Assembly: GCA_900766195.1 (NCBI GenBank)
Contig: CAAFUN010000159.1
Location: 1 to 37,279, forward strand
Length of the DNA: 37,279 nt
Source: an uncultured Bacteroides sp.
GTDB lineage: Bacteria > Bacteroidota > Bacteroidia > Bacteroidales > Bacteroidaceae
Reading direction: 5' to 3'
Positions within the stretch are counted from its first letter, which is position 1. Each line of letters opens with the position of its first letter. The notes beneath the pieces were generated by a model. That model was not told the DNA's origin. It made no database searches and saw only the letters and a list, made by a program, of their open reading frames with translations. Below are positions 23,954-32,728 of this stretch, piece after piece. The position numbers and the translations under genes are program-made.

Positions 23954-24559
23954 CTATTCTTCTTCTCTGCATTCCACATAAAACGGTTGCCGTTTCCAAC
24001 CGATATTCTTGATTTTTCCTTCCGCTTGCAAGCGGTTGAGCTGACGAATGGCCGTGCGGGGCTTGATGTCGCAAAGTTCCTGAAGCATACCACGAGTAAG
24101 ATGATCGTGACTTTGTAAATAAAGATGCACCTTGGCATCCACTTCTTCGTCGCTCACTTTTGCGGAATGTGGCACCTCAATACGATCAAGTTGAACCGGC
24201 CCCAAGCGTTTGCGCAGAGTTTGATCCGGCGTAAAACTCACCCCTTTTACATGCACTTTCGTATTGCGGCGTTTGGTATCTTCGTAGATTTCCTCACCGT
24301 CACACGTCAGGGAAATCTGAAAATAGCCCAGCCCATTGAGGTGTACCCGCTGCCCGTCGCGCAAATGTTCGCCCAACACGCGTGACAGGGCATCAAGCGC
24401 GGCATTTGCATCAATCTCGTTCAGTGAGCAACGCTCCTGTATGGCACGTGCCAGTTCCGGGGTTTCCACTCTGCCATTCAGCACGGGACGTGCATGATAG
24501 CGTTTTTTCCCTTTGTTTTCAGAGTCGGGATTCTCATACCATTCAAAACGGATGGGCAT
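23954..24559 (-). CDS. HU-like DNA-binding protein with C-terminal winged helix
   Basis: A 201-residue protein. Residues about 1-125 form an HU/IHF-like domain of the long Bacteroidetes type (HU-HIG): RYHARPVLNGRVETPELA, DANAALDALSRVLGEHLRDGQRVHLNGLGYFQI, then a beta arm near VHVKGVSFTPD. Residues about 135-195 read as a winged helix: a DEEVDAKVHLYLQSHDHLTRGMLQ helix pair, a recognition helix PRTAIRQLNRL and a wing GKIKNIGWKRQPFYV. The fusion suggests a sequence-specific DNA binder. A terminator, a promoter (complement 24761-24768) and four 22-bp repeats lie upstream, so the leader of the message is nearly 200 nt long and carries the repeats. Autoregulation is plausible. Confidence 0.8.
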   Translation of the reverse strand: MPIRFEWYENPDSENKGKKRYHARPVLNGRVETPELARAIQERCSLNEIDANAALDALSRVLGEHLRDGQRVHLNGLGYFQISLTCDGEEIYEDTKRRNTKVHVKGVSFTPDQTLRKRLGPVQLDRIEVPHSAKVSDEEVDAKVHLYLQSHDHLTRGMLQELCDIKPRTAIRQLNRLQAEGKIKNIGWKRQPFYVECREEE

Positions 24560-24661
24560 GGTGTACGATTGATTTAAACGTTTATTAATACGGATTTACG
24601 AGGGGGAAAGTAGTCTTTTCAACCGGGGTAAATTCAGTTTTACTACAGGAAATATTCCTTT

Positions 24662-24749
24662 GACACAAGGATGTCAAACATTAGACACTTTAGTGGCAAA
24701 GCTTTCACACAGCCGTGGCAAACGTTGGACACGAAGGTGACAAAGCAAC
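24662..24749 (-). repeat. four tandem 22-bp repeats with CAC-N4-GTG dyads in the leader of the HU-like gene
   Basis: Units start at 24662, 24684, 24706 and 24728, each 22 bp with no gap. Plus-strand consensus is (G/C)ACAC-N4-GTG-R-CAAA-N5; the first unit has AT for GT and T for R. On the minus strand each unit reads TTTG-Y-CAC-N4-GTGTC, and the CAC/GTG arms can form a 3-5 bp stem with a four-base loop whose bases differ between units. The array lies between the -7 box at 24761-24768 and the ATG at 24559, so it should be transcribed. It may be DNA operators (two helical turns apart) or a row of RNA hairpins. Confidence 0.7.
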
Positions 24750-24760
24750 TTCTGTACGTA

Positions 24761-24768
24761 CAAATATA
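24761..24768 (-). promoter_or_regulatory. -7 box TATATTTG for the HU-like gene
   Basis: Minus-strand match to TAnnTTTG with CTTG at complement 24789-24792, 20 bp upstream, as a -33 box. It comes just after the mfd terminator. The predicted leader of about 190-195 nt contains the four 22-bp repeats. Confidence 0.55.
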
Positions 24769-24790
24769 CAAAATGAAAGGGCTAAATGCA

Positions 24791-24826
24791 AGAAAAAGCC
24801 GGAGTAATTTACTCTGTTTCCTCCGC
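24791..24826 (-). terminator. intrinsic terminator of mfd
   Basis: On the minus strand the 13-bp palindrome GAGTAAATTACTC (24802-24814), nested within CGGAG/CTCCG arms, is followed by GGCTTTTTC. It lies about 75 bp after the mfd stop. Confidence 0.65.
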
Positions 24827-24899
24827 TTTCAAGGCACAACGGCAACAAAACCTGAAACAGCATCTTCAATCAGGCGGACGGAATTTTACGAAAGGCGTC

Positions 24900-27800
24900 T
24901 CACTCTTCCACGTCCATTGCAATGATCTCACGAAGTATGCTGACCGCCATTTCTACATTCTCCACACTCTTCACCAGCATGCTACGACGGTTGTTTTGAT
25001 CTCGAAGGTCACAACGGCGGGTATACTTCATCATGTAAGCAATGAGCTTACCGAATGACTGGCTTTTGTAGTACGGGCTCTCGGGATTGGAAACGAGGAA
25101 AAGAGTCATGCGCCCACCTTTCAGAAAGACTTTTTCTGCACCAAGCCGTGCGGCAAGGCGACGGAGAGGAACAATACGCAAGAGTTCTTCGGTTTCTGGC
25201 GGTACGGGACCGAAGCGGTCGATAAGTCGGGCGCGGAAAGCTTCCACATCGGCATCGAGTGTCAAGCCGTCCAGTTCACGGTAAAGCAACATGCGCTCGC
25301 TGCTGCCTGTGACGTAAGTGGCGGGAAGCAGAAGTTCGAGATCGCTCTCCACCTGACATTCGTCTACAAACTGTTCGCCACTGATAGTGCCGTCACTTTG
25401 CAACTCTTCGGCATAGAGTTCGGCAAACTCATCGGTTTTAAGTTCATGCACGGCTTCGGATAATATTTTCTGATAGGTCTCGTAACCCAGATCGGCAATG
25501 AAACCGCTTTGTTCGGCTCCAAGCATATTGCCTGCACCACGGATATCCAGATCCTGCATGGCTATATGAATGCCGCTACCCAGATCGCTAAAGTTCTCTA
25601 TGGCCTGCAAGCGACGTTTGGCTTCAGGCGTAAGTGACGACAACGGCGGTGCAAGTAAGTAGCAAAAAGCTTTTTTGTTGCTTCGTCCCACACGTCCACG
25701 CATCTGGTGCAGGTCACTCAATCCGAAGTTTTGTGCTTGGTTAATAATGATGGTATTGGCATTGGGAATGTCTATACCGCTCTCTATAATGGTGGTGGCG
25801 ATGAGCACGTCGTAATCATAATTGACAAAACCAAGAATGATTCTCTCCAGTTCGGCAGGTTCCATCTGTCCGTGACCTATAGCCACGCGGCAGTCGGGAA
25901 TATTCCGTTCAAGCATTATTTTGAGTTCAGCAAGATTGGAGATACGGTTGCTCACAAAGAATACCTGTCCGTTGCGGCTCATCTCAAAGTTGACTGCATC
26001 CGTTATCACCTCTTCGTTGAAAGTGTGTATCTCTGTCTGGATGGGGTAACGGTTGGGTGGCGGCGTAGAGATGACACTGAGATCACGCGCTCCCATCAAT
26101 GAGAACTGCAAAGTACGCGGAATGGGCGTTGCCGTCATAGTGAGCGTATCTACATTCACTTTGAGTTGACGTAGCTTCTCTTTTACAGATACGCCAAACT
26201 TCTGTTCTTCGTCTATTATAAGCAGTCCAAGGTCTTTAAACTTGACATCTTTGCCTAAGATGCGGTGCGTTCCTATCAGAACGTTCACCTCACCAGAAGC
26301 CAGATTTTTGAGGATGGACTTCACTTGGGTGGCTGTACGTGCGCGACTGATATAGTCTACACGGCAAGGGAAGTCTTTCAACCGCTCGCGGAATGTCTGG
26401 AAATGCTGATAGGCCAACACCGTGGTGGGTACAAGTACCGCCACTTGCTTATTGTCCGCCACCGCCTTGAACGCTGCACGGATAGCCACTTCGGTCTTTC
26501 CGAAGCCCACATCACCGCAAACCAGTCTGTCCATCGGGCGGTTGCTCTCCATATCGGCCTTCACCTCCGTGGTAGCTTTGCCTTGATCCGGTGTATCTTC
26601 ATAAATAAAAGAAGCCTCCAACTCCTTCTGCATGAAGCTATCCGGTGTAAACTGGAAACCTTTTTCTTCGCGCCGTTGCGAATAAAGTTTGATCAGATCA
26701 CGCGCAATATCCTTTATCTTGGTCTTGGTACGGTCTTTCAGTTTCTCCCACGCACCGGTCCCCAGTTTGTTAAGGTGAGGCACATCGCCCTCTTTACCTT
26801 TGAATTTAGAGACTTTGTGCAGCGAATGAATAGAGACAAACACCACGTCTTCATTCTGATAAACCAGTTTCATCACCTCCTGCGTGGTATCGCCGTTGGG
26901 GATGCGTACCAATCCGGCAAAGCGTCCCACACCGTGATCGGTGTGCACCACATAGTCACCCGGTGTAAACTGATTGAGCTCCTTCAGTGAGAGCGCCACT
27001 TTGCCCGAACGCGCTTTATCACTCTTCAGGTTGTATTTATGGAAACGATCGAACAGTTGATGATCGGTAAACACACAGATCTTCAGTGTATCATCGGCAA
27101 AACCTTCGTGCAACGTACGTTCCACAGGAGTGAAGTGAATGTCATCTCCACGATCTTCAAAGATGGCACGAATACGATCTATCTGCTTGGCGCTATCACT
27201 ACATATATATAAAGTGTATCCTTTGGACTGATAGTCTTTGAAACATGTTGCTACCAGATCGAAGTTTTTATGAAAGACCGGCTGAACGGATGCAGAAAAA
27301 TTGACCGTAGCATCAGGCGTACCGGTGGGCTTATTGCCAAACTCCATACGACGGAAGTGAAGTGCCTGTTGCATAAACGTCACTCCATCCAGCAATTTGC
27401 CTTCCAAGCTGATGACACCTGTTTCTTCGGCTTCACGTGCGGCAATGGCTTGTGGAGCCAATGACTCATCATGCACCGATTGAATGCGCTCACGCAACCA
27501 AAGGAAGTCGCGCATAGCCAACAGTGTACCTTTCGGTAAGAAATCGAGAAAAGAGACCATACCTTTCGCTCCGCTTTTCTCCAGACTGCGACTCAGATCG
27601 GGTACAATAACCACACTGTCCTTCTTCTCACGAGACAACTGCGTATCCACCTCAAACGTGCGGATGCTGTCCACCTCGTCACCAAAAAAGTCGATACGGT
27701 AAGGAAATTCCGATGAGAAAGAAAAGACATCGATGATACTTCCACGTAGCGCATACTGTCCCGGCTCGTACACATAATCCACATATTCGAAACCGTAACT

Positions 27801-28289
27801 GCGTAACACTTCTGTAATAAAAGAAGTATCCACCTGCTCCCCTTGATGAAGCTTCAGTGTTTTTTCTCCCAACTCCTTCTGCGAAACCACTTTCTCGGCC
27901 AATGCATCCGGATAAGTCACGATACACAATCCCTCCTCTCCTTTTTGTATACGGCTCAGCACCTCCGTACGGAGAATCTCGTTTGCCGCATCTTTCTGTC
28001 CATACTTAATGGCGCGTCTGAATGAAGAAGGGAAGAAAAGTACTTTCTCCCCACCCAATATCTGCGTCAAATCATGATAAAAGTATCCGGCTTCCTCCAG
28101 ATCTCCCAGAACAAACAGATAAGGAATATTGGTGCGTTGCACCAGCACGGAGGAAAACAGCGAAGCGGATGAGGCGCAAAGTCCCCCGCAAAAAAAGTGT
28201 TGGACTGAATTATCTTTAAGCATCCGGGCCACAGCTTCAGTGTTAGGATGAGTGGCATATCGTTGTTGCAGTTCGGAAATCGTCATCAT
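24900..28289 (-). CDS. mfd: transcription-repair coupling factor
   Basis: A 1129-residue Mfd protein (E. coli: 1148). It removes RNA polymerase stalled at DNA lesions and recruits UvrA. The domain order is normal: a UvrB-like N terminus (LFVLGDLEEAGYF, GSIIDVFSFSSEFPYRIDFFGDEVDSIR), the CarD-like polymerase-interaction domain (PGDYVVHTDHGVGRFAGL), then the helicase motor with Walker A GDVGFGKTE, the DEEQ box (LLIIDEEQKFGV), TATPIPRTL, ATTIIESGIDIPNANT and QMRGRVGRS, and the C-terminal TRCF domain. Two adjacent ATGs (28289 and 28286) both serve as possible starts. It is divergent from the glycosyltransferase gene, with a -7-like TAATTTTG at complement 28309-28316. Confidence 0.97.
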   Translation of the reverse strand: MMTISELQQRYATHPNTEAVARMLKDNSVQHFFCGGLCASSASLFSSVLVQRTNIPYLFVLGDLEEAGYFYHDLTQILGGEKVLFFPSSFRRAIKYGQKDAANEILRTEVLSRIQKGEEGLCIVTYPDALAEKVVSQKELGEKTLKLHQGEQVDTSFITEVLRSYGFEYVDYVYEPGQYALRGSIIDVFSFSSEFPYRIDFFGDEVDSIRTFEVDTQLSREKKDSVVIVPDLSRSLEKSGAKGMVSFLDFLPKGTLLAMRDFLWLRERIQSVHDESLAPQAIAAREAEETGVISLEGKLLDGVTFMQQALHFRRMEFGNKPTGTPDATVNFSASVQPVFHKNFDLVATCFKDYQSKGYTLYICSDSAKQIDRIRAIFEDRGDDIHFTPVERTLHEGFADDTLKICVFTDHQLFDRFHKYNLKSDKARSGKVALSLKELNQFTPGDYVVHTDHGVGRFAGLVRIPNGDTTQEVMKLVYQNEDVVFVSIHSLHKVSKFKGKEGDVPHLNKLGTGAWEKLKDRTKTKIKDIARDLIKLYSQRREEKGFQFTPDSFMQKELEASFIYEDTPDQGKATTEVKADMESNRPMDRLVCGDVGFGKTEVAIRAAFKAVADNKQVAVLVPTTVLAYQHFQTFRERLKDFPCRVDYISRARTATQVKSILKNLASGEVNVLIGTHRILGKDVKFKDLGLLIIDEEQKFGVSVKEKLRQLKVNVDTLTMTATPIPRTLQFSLMGARDLSVISTPPPNRYPIQTEIHTFNEEVITDAVNFEMSRNGQVFFVSNRISNLAELKIMLERNIPDCRVAIGHGQMEPAELERIILGFVNYDYDVLIATTIIESGIDIPNANTIIINQAQNFGLSDLHQMRGRVGRSNKKAFCYLLAPPLSSLTPEAKRRLQAIENFSDLGSGIHIAMQDLDIRGAGNMLGAEQSGFIADLGYETYQKILSEAVHELKTDEFAELYAEELQSDGTISGEQFVDECQVESDLELLLPATYVTGSSERMLLYRELDGLTLDADVEAFRARLIDRFGPVPPETEELLRIVPLRRLAARLGAEKVFLKGGRMTLFLVSNPESPYYKSQSFGKLIAYMMKYTRRCDLRDQNNRRSMLVKSVENVEMAVSILREIIAMDVEE

Positions 28290-28308
28290 TACTTGCTTTA
28301 ATTGCGTG

Positions 28309-28316
28309 CAAAATTA
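28309..28316 (-). promoter_or_regulatory. -7 box TAATTTTG for mfd
   Basis: Minus-strand match to TAnnTTTG, 19 bp before the mfd start; no clear -33 box was found. Confidence 0.4.
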
Positions 28317-28332
28317 CTAAATAATCCTCAGT

Positions 28333-28366
28333 TTTGCGCTTTAATAAGAGAAAACACTTAACTTTG
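28333..28366 (+). promoter_or_regulatory. promoter of the glycosyltransferase-pyrC operon
   Basis: TTTG (28333-28336) and TAACTTTG (28359-28366) are separated by 22 bp, slightly longer than the usual 19-20. The ATG is at 28389. Confidence 0.5.
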
Positions 28367-28388
28367 TTCCCATTAATAGCCCCCATTT

Positions 28389-29138
28389 ATGGATACGCAA
28401 ACGTCAGATAGTATTGTCATTATCCCGACCTATAACGAACGGGAAAACATAGAAAAGATCATTCGCAGTGTTTTCACTTTAGAGAAAATATTTCATATTC
28501 TCATCATCGAAGACGGATCTCCGGATGGTACAGCTTCTATTGTAAAAAAACTACAAACCGAGTTTCCCGACCGTCTGTTCATGGTGGAACGTAAAGGTAA
28601 GTTAGGATTAGGTACGGCTTACATTGCCGGTTTTAAATGGGCACTGGCGTATCATTATGACTATATCTTTGAGATGGATGCCGACTTTAGTCACAATCCC
28701 AAAGATCTGCCTCGCCTATATGCCGCATGTACCACCGAAGATGCCGATGTTGCTATCGGATCACGCTATGTGAGTGGGGTGAATGTAGTGAACTGGCCTA
28801 TGACACGCGTGCTGATGTCCTACTTTGCATCCAAATATGTACAGTTTGTTACCGGACTACCTATTCACGACACCACTGCCGGTTTTGTCTGCTATCGTCG
28901 TCGCGTACTCGAAACCATCAAGCTTGATCAAATCCGTTTTAAAGGATATGCCTTCCAAATTGAGATGAAGTTCACTGCTCACAAATGTAATTTTAAGATT
29001 GCTGAAGTTCCCGTTATCTTTATCAACAGAGAGCTGGGTACTTCTAAAATGAATTCCAGCATATTTGGAGAAGCAGTTTTCGGAGTTATCAAACTGAAAG
29101 TGCATAGCTGGTTTCATAAATATCCCAAAATGAGATAA
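28389..29138 (+). CDS. polyprenol-phosphate mannosyltransferase-like GT2
   Basis: A 249-residue glycosyltransferase family 2 protein of the DPM1 (dolichol/polyprenol-phosphate mannose synthase) type. Motifs are IIPTYNERENI (nucleotide-binding start), IIEDGSPDGTA, GLGTAYIAGFKWAL, the catalytic EMDADFSHNPKDL with the metal-binding DxD, and AIGSRYVSG. No C-terminal transmembrane pair is present, so it is the soluble, DPM1-only form that acts at the inner face of the membrane and passes the sugar to a lipid carrier. The sugar could be mannose or another hexose. PyrC begins 13 bp downstream, an operon of unrelated functions. Confidence 0.88.
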   Translation: MDTQTSDSIVIIPTYNERENIEKIIRSVFTLEKIFHILIIEDGSPDGTASIVKKLQTEFPDRLFMVERKGKLGLGTAYIAGFKWALAYHYDYIFEMDADFSHNPKDLPRLYAACTTEDADVAIGSRYVSGVNVVNWPMTRVLMSYFASKYVQFVTGLPIHDTTAGFVCYRRRVLETIKLDQIRFKGYAFQIEMKFTAHKCNFKIAEVPVIFINRELGTSKMNSSIFGEAVFGVIKLKVHSWFHKYPKMR

Positions 29139-29151
29139 AGTAAACCGTAAC

Positions 29152-30501
29152 ATGAAAAGGACATTAATACACAACGCAACAATAGTTAATGAAGGAACTT
29201 CCGTTCAAGGTTCGGTTGTCATAGCCGGCGAACGCATTGTTGAGATACTTACTAATGGAAAACCACTTTCGGCACCTTGTGATGAAACCATTGATGCCAC
29301 TGGTTGCTATCTGCTTCCCGGCATTATTGACGATCATGTACATTTCCGCGATCCAGGTTTGACACAGAAAGCCGACATCTTTACCGAAAGCTGTGCTGCT
29401 GCTGCCGGTGGGGTAACCTCTTTCATGGATATGCCCAATACCAGTCCGCTCACCACCACACTTGACGCATTGCACCAGAAGTGGGAACTTCTGAATGAGA
29501 AGTCTCTAATCAACTACTCCTGTTATTTTGGTGCAACCAATGAAAATTACAAGTTGTTTAATCAACTGGATAAGCAACGCGTATGTGGCATCAAACTCTT
29601 TATGGGAGCCAGTACCGGCAACATGCTTGTAGACAAGATGAACAGTCTGATGAATATCTTTAGTGAAGCAGAGATACTGATTGCTACGCATTGCGAAAGT
29701 CAGGACATCATCAAAGCCAATGTAAAGAGATACAAGAGCATGTTCCCCAATGATATGGAAATTCCTGTAAGCAAACATCCTTATATCCGCTCGGCCACAG
29801 CATGCCTCCGCTCTTCCGAACTGGCGGTACATCTGGCTAAAATATCAGGAGCACGACTTCATATCCTGCATATATCCACAGCCAAAGAGCTGGAACTATT
29901 CTCCGCTGCACCACTTAGCGAAAAGCGAATCACCGCCGAAGCTTGTGTAGCCCATCTGCTATTTAGCAATGTAGATTATAAAACATTAGGTGCCGGCATT
30001 AAATGCAATCCGGCGGTAAAGAAGAAGACCGACCGCGATGCACTTCGTAGAGCCATCAACAGTGGTGTGATAGATGTAATAGCCACCGATCATGCTCCTC
30101 ATTTACCGAGCGACAAAACAGGAGGTGCACTAAAAGCTGCATCGGGTATGCCTATGATACAGTTCTCCTTAGTAAGTATGCTGGGACTGGTAGATAAAGG
30201 TGTATTCCCCATTGAAACACTTGTGAACAAGATGTGTCATGCACCCGCGCAATTATTCAATATCAGCAAACGGGGATATATTCGTGAAGGATATCAAGCC
30301 GACTTGGTGTTGGTTCGTCGCAATGAGGAACCTTGGACGTTGACTCAGGAGCAGATTCTCAGCAAATGCAAATGGAGTCCGCTCGAAGGACATTCCTTCC
30401 ATTGGAAAGTGGAAAAGACTTTTGCCAACGGTCATCCTGTTTATAGTGACAACCGGACGGACGACACCTATCGCGGACAAATGTTGAAGTTTGAGCGATA
30501 A
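29152..30501 (+). CDS. pyrC: dihydroorotase
   Basis: A 449-residue amidohydrolase that closes carbamoyl aspartate to dihydroorotate in pyrimidine synthesis. The zinc motif is DDHVHFRDPG (near residue 61), followed by GGVTSFMDMPNT. The lysine that is carboxylated to bridge the metals is in CGIKLFMGAS, further ligand His are in IATHCES and LHILHIS, and the catalytic Asp lies in VIATDHAPH. The length and the NPAVKKKTDRDAL loop fit the long class common in Bacteroidetes. It is in an operon with the GT2 gene and the MetH-activation-domain gene, 40 bp downstream. Confidence 0.95.
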   Translation: MKRTLIHNATIVNEGTSVQGSVVIAGERIVEILTNGKPLSAPCDETIDATGCYLLPGIIDDHVHFRDPGLTQKADIFTESCAAAAGGVTSFMDMPNTSPLTTTLDALHQKWELLNEKSLINYSCYFGATNENYKLFNQLDKQRVCGIKLFMGASTGNMLVDKMNSLMNIFSEAEILIATHCESQDIIKANVKRYKSMFPNDMEIPVSKHPYIRSATACLRSSELAVHLAKISGARLHILHISTAKELELFSAAPLSEKRITAEACVAHLLFSNVDYKTLGAGIKCNPAVKKKTDRDALRRAINSGVIDVIATDHAPHLPSDKTGGALKAASGMPMIQFSLVSMLGLVDKGVFPIETLVNKMCHAPAQLFNISKRGYIREGYQADLVLVRRNEEPWTLTQEQILSKCKWSPLEGHSFHWKVEKTFANGHPVYSDNRTDDTYRGQMLKFER

Positions 30502-30541
30502 ACGGTAGAACTTTCCATACTTTTAATCCGTTTATACCGAT

Positions 30542-31441
30542 ATGAAAGAAGAAATCGTAACCTATTCCATTCATGAAGTAAGTTCATACATTAACTGGAT
30601 TTACTTTTTCCATGCATGGGGATTCCAACTTCGCTATGCTTCTATAGCCAACATACACGGTTGTGACTCCTGTCGCGCTTCCTGGTTGACCACCTTCCCC
30701 GAAGCTGATAGACCCAAAGCTGCCGAAGCAATGCAACTGCATAAAGAAGCCAACAGAATGCTCAATGAGCTGGATAAGGAATATAAAGTACACGGACTAT
30801 TTAAGCTTTGCAAAGCCAACTCCGATGGCGATAATCTGATCATTGAAGATACGGTATTCCCGCTGTTACGCCAACAGACGCCCCACCCCGATAAAAGTCC
30901 GTACCTTTGTCTGAGTGATTTTATTCGTCCTTTGTCTTCGGGCATACCCGATACAATAGGTCTGTTTGTAGCATGTTGCGACAGTCACCTGGAACAGCTG
31001 TATGAAAACGATCCTTATAAGCGCATATTAGTGCAAACCTTAGCCGATCGTTTAGCCGAAGCTGCCACTGAAAAACTACATGAATATGTACGTAAAGTGG
31101 CATGGGGCTACGCTAAAGATGAGCAGCTCTCCATGGTCGAATTGCTGGAAGAGAAATATCAAGGCATTCGTCCTGCGGTGGGTTATCCATCACTACCTGA
31201 TCAATCCATCAACTTTCTGCTTGATAAAGTACTGGACATGAGTAAAATCGGAGTATCATTAACTGAAAACGGAGCAATGTTTCCACATTCATCAGTGTGC
31301 GGATTAATGTTTGCACATCCTTCCTCACGTTATTTTGCAGTAGGAAAAATCGGTGAGGATCAATTGTTGGATTACGCTAAACGCCGCGGCATGTCACCCG
31401 AAGAAGTACGCAAGTTTCTTGCTGCAAATCTCAAATTGTAA
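30542..31441 (+). CDS. stand-alone methionine synthase activation domain (MetH C-terminal domain)
   Basis: A 299-residue protein that matches only the S-adenosylmethionine-binding reactivation domain of cobalamin-dependent methionine synthase. The N-terminal FFHAWGFQ follows the family's WTPFFxTW. The hallmark RPAVGYPSLPD (Arg210) parallels RPAPGYPACPE of E. coli MetH, and the end LTENGAMFPHSSVCGLMFAHPSSRYF and DYAKRRGMSPEEVRKFLAANL matches the MetH C terminus closely. The substrate, corrinoid and folate domains are absent. Relative to E. coli there is an insertion near residues 31-58 with a CDSC motif (Cys41, Cys44). It may reactivate a separate corrinoid enzyme. It is the last gene of the GT2-pyrC unit. 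Confidence 0.85.
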   Translation: MKEEIVTYSIHEVSSYINWIYFFHAWGFQLRYASIANIHGCDSCRASWLTTFPEADRPKAAEAMQLHKEANRMLNELDKEYKVHGLFKLCKANSDGDNLIIEDTVFPLLRQQTPHPDKSPYLCLSDFIRPLSSGIPDTIGLFVACCDSHLEQLYENDPYKRILVQTLADRLAEAATEKLHEYVRKVAWGYAKDEQLSMVELLEEKYQGIRPAVGYPSLPDQSINFLLDKVLDMSKIGVSLTENGAMFPHSSVCGLMFAHPSSRYFAVGKIGEDQLLDYAKRRGMSPEEVRKFLAANLKL

Positions 31442-31614
31442 TTTTGCTTATCAAAGATACAGAGATATTTTCGTCCCTGACACAACTCAGCAATCAGTCC
31501 GATAAAACAACTCAGAAGAGATAAACTGCGCAGAAAAAACTTCTTTTTCCATAATATCTGTGATTATAAAGATTAAAAGGAGACTAATTATATAAAAGAT
31601 AATAAAGAGGGGTA

Positions 31615-32100
31615 ATGGAAAAGATGGAGCAAGAGTTTCTGGCTGTCATTCGTGAATACTCACGAGTAGTATACAAAGTATGCTATCTATACACCACTCC
31701 TAACGCCACACTGAATGATTTATATCAGGAAGTCATACTCAATTTATGGAAAGCCTTTCCCAAATTTCGCGGAGAATGTAAGATATCAACATGGATCTAC
31801 CGCATTTCATTGAATACTTGCATCAGCTTTCTCAGAAAAGAAAAGAATACTCCGGAAATTGTAACCCTCACACAAGAAGCTGACCGTACCGAAGAACAAG
31901 ATGAGACGCAAATAATGTTGAAGCAACTCTATCGGATGATAAGCCGACTGGGAGAAGTGGATAAATCCATTATACTACTCTATTTAGAAGAAAAAAGCTA
32001 TGATGAAATATCTGATATTACCGGATTGACACTTACAAACGTGGCAACTAAGATAAATCGGATTAAGGATAAATTAAGAAAAATGAATAAGGAGGAATAA
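31615..32100 (+). CDS. ECF-type RNA polymerase sigma factor
   Basis: A 161-residue extracytoplasmic-function sigma factor with sigma region 2 (about 10-75: LNDLYQEVILNLWKAFPKFRGECKISTWIYRISLNTCISFLRKE) and region 4 (about 105-158: IILLYLEEKSYDEISDITGLTLTNVATKINRIKDKLRK, a helix-turn-helix). A purine-rich AGAGGGG (31606-31612) lies only 2 bp before the first ATG, so the ATG at 31624 (MEQEFLAV) with 11-bp spacing is an alternative start. The membrane protein gene follows 1 bp after the stop. By analogy with other ECF pairs it is probably held inactive by that partner. Confidence 0.92.
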   Translation: MEKMEQEFLAVIREYSRVVYKVCYLYTTPNATLNDLYQEVILNLWKAFPKFRGECKISTWIYRISLNTCISFLRKEKNTPEIVTLTQEADRTEEQDETQIMLKQLYRMISRLGEVDKSIILLYLEEKSYDEISDITGLTLTNVATKINRIKDKLRKMNKEE

Positions 32101-32101
32101 T

Positions 32102-32728
32102 ATGGAATTGGATGAACTTAAAAAATCCTGGAATACATTGAATGAGCAGTTGGACAAAAATTTAATGCCTGACGATAAGCAGATATCTACACTCATTACT
32201 CAATATAAAACCAATGCAGACAAGAGCCTCAGACGCCTCACCGGATGGCAGAGATTGTCTATTGGAATTGGGTTTGTAGTATTGACTGTTCTTTTGGTAG
32301 TATGTCTTCTACCTTCTGTTTTTCATATTGGTGAAGCTTATCTGTTCAAAATCAATATTCTTACGCTATTCTTCGCTATCAGCATATTAGTAGGTGTATT
32401 TTGGGATTACCGCACTTATCGCTCGGTGAAAACCATTCACATTGATGAAATGCCCGTTGCCGAAGTAAGCCGGCGTATGAATGCTTTCCGACAAATGATG
32501 AAAGTAGAAGTCATTGCAATCTCCATATGGGTTATTCTTTTTAATATACTCAATTATTGGGCGATGGAATATTATAACGAATCTGTTAGAACACAAATCT
32601 TCCTTATTTTGTTCTTTATATTGTGCAATGTAATTATCATCTATTTTCTATACAAGAAAATAGCCTACAAGCACCTTAATAAAATGAAAAAGAACATAGA
32701 AGATTTAGAAGACATATGCCCAAAATAA
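32102..32728 (+). CDS. membrane protein, probable anti-sigma partner
   Basis: A 208-residue protein with a soluble N terminus of about 60 residues (MELDELKKSWNTLNEQLDKN), then four predicted transmembrane segments (about 54-72, 83-100, 133-153, 162-182) and a charged C-terminal tail. It does not resemble the FecR or zinc-binding anti-sigma families, but a soluble N-terminal helical stretch ahead of membrane helices is the layout of many Bacteroidetes anti-sigma factors. The position directly after the ECF gene supports this role; the biochemical role is inferred. Its 3' end overlaps the metallophosphoesterase gene by 13 bp. Confidence 0.7.
   Translation: MELDELKKSWNTLNEQLDKNLMPDDKQISTLITQYKTNADKSLRRLTGWQRLSIGIGFVVLTVLLVVCLLPSVFHIGEAYLFKINILTLFFAISILVGVFWDYRTYRSVKTIHIDEMPVAEVSRRMNAFRQMMKVEVIAISIWVILFNILNYWAMEYYNESVRTQIFLILFFILCNVIIIYFLYKKIAYKHLNKMKKNIEDLEDICPK

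Noticed and set aside
24662..24749. Possible coding sequence through the 22-bp repeats
   Set aside because: A 22-bp unit shifts frame each copy, and the overlapping ORF (24671-24925) has no start signal or family match.
26265..26990. 241-codon plus-strand ORF inside mfd
   Set aside because: It covers the conserved helicase motifs of mfd in reverse and resembles no known protein.
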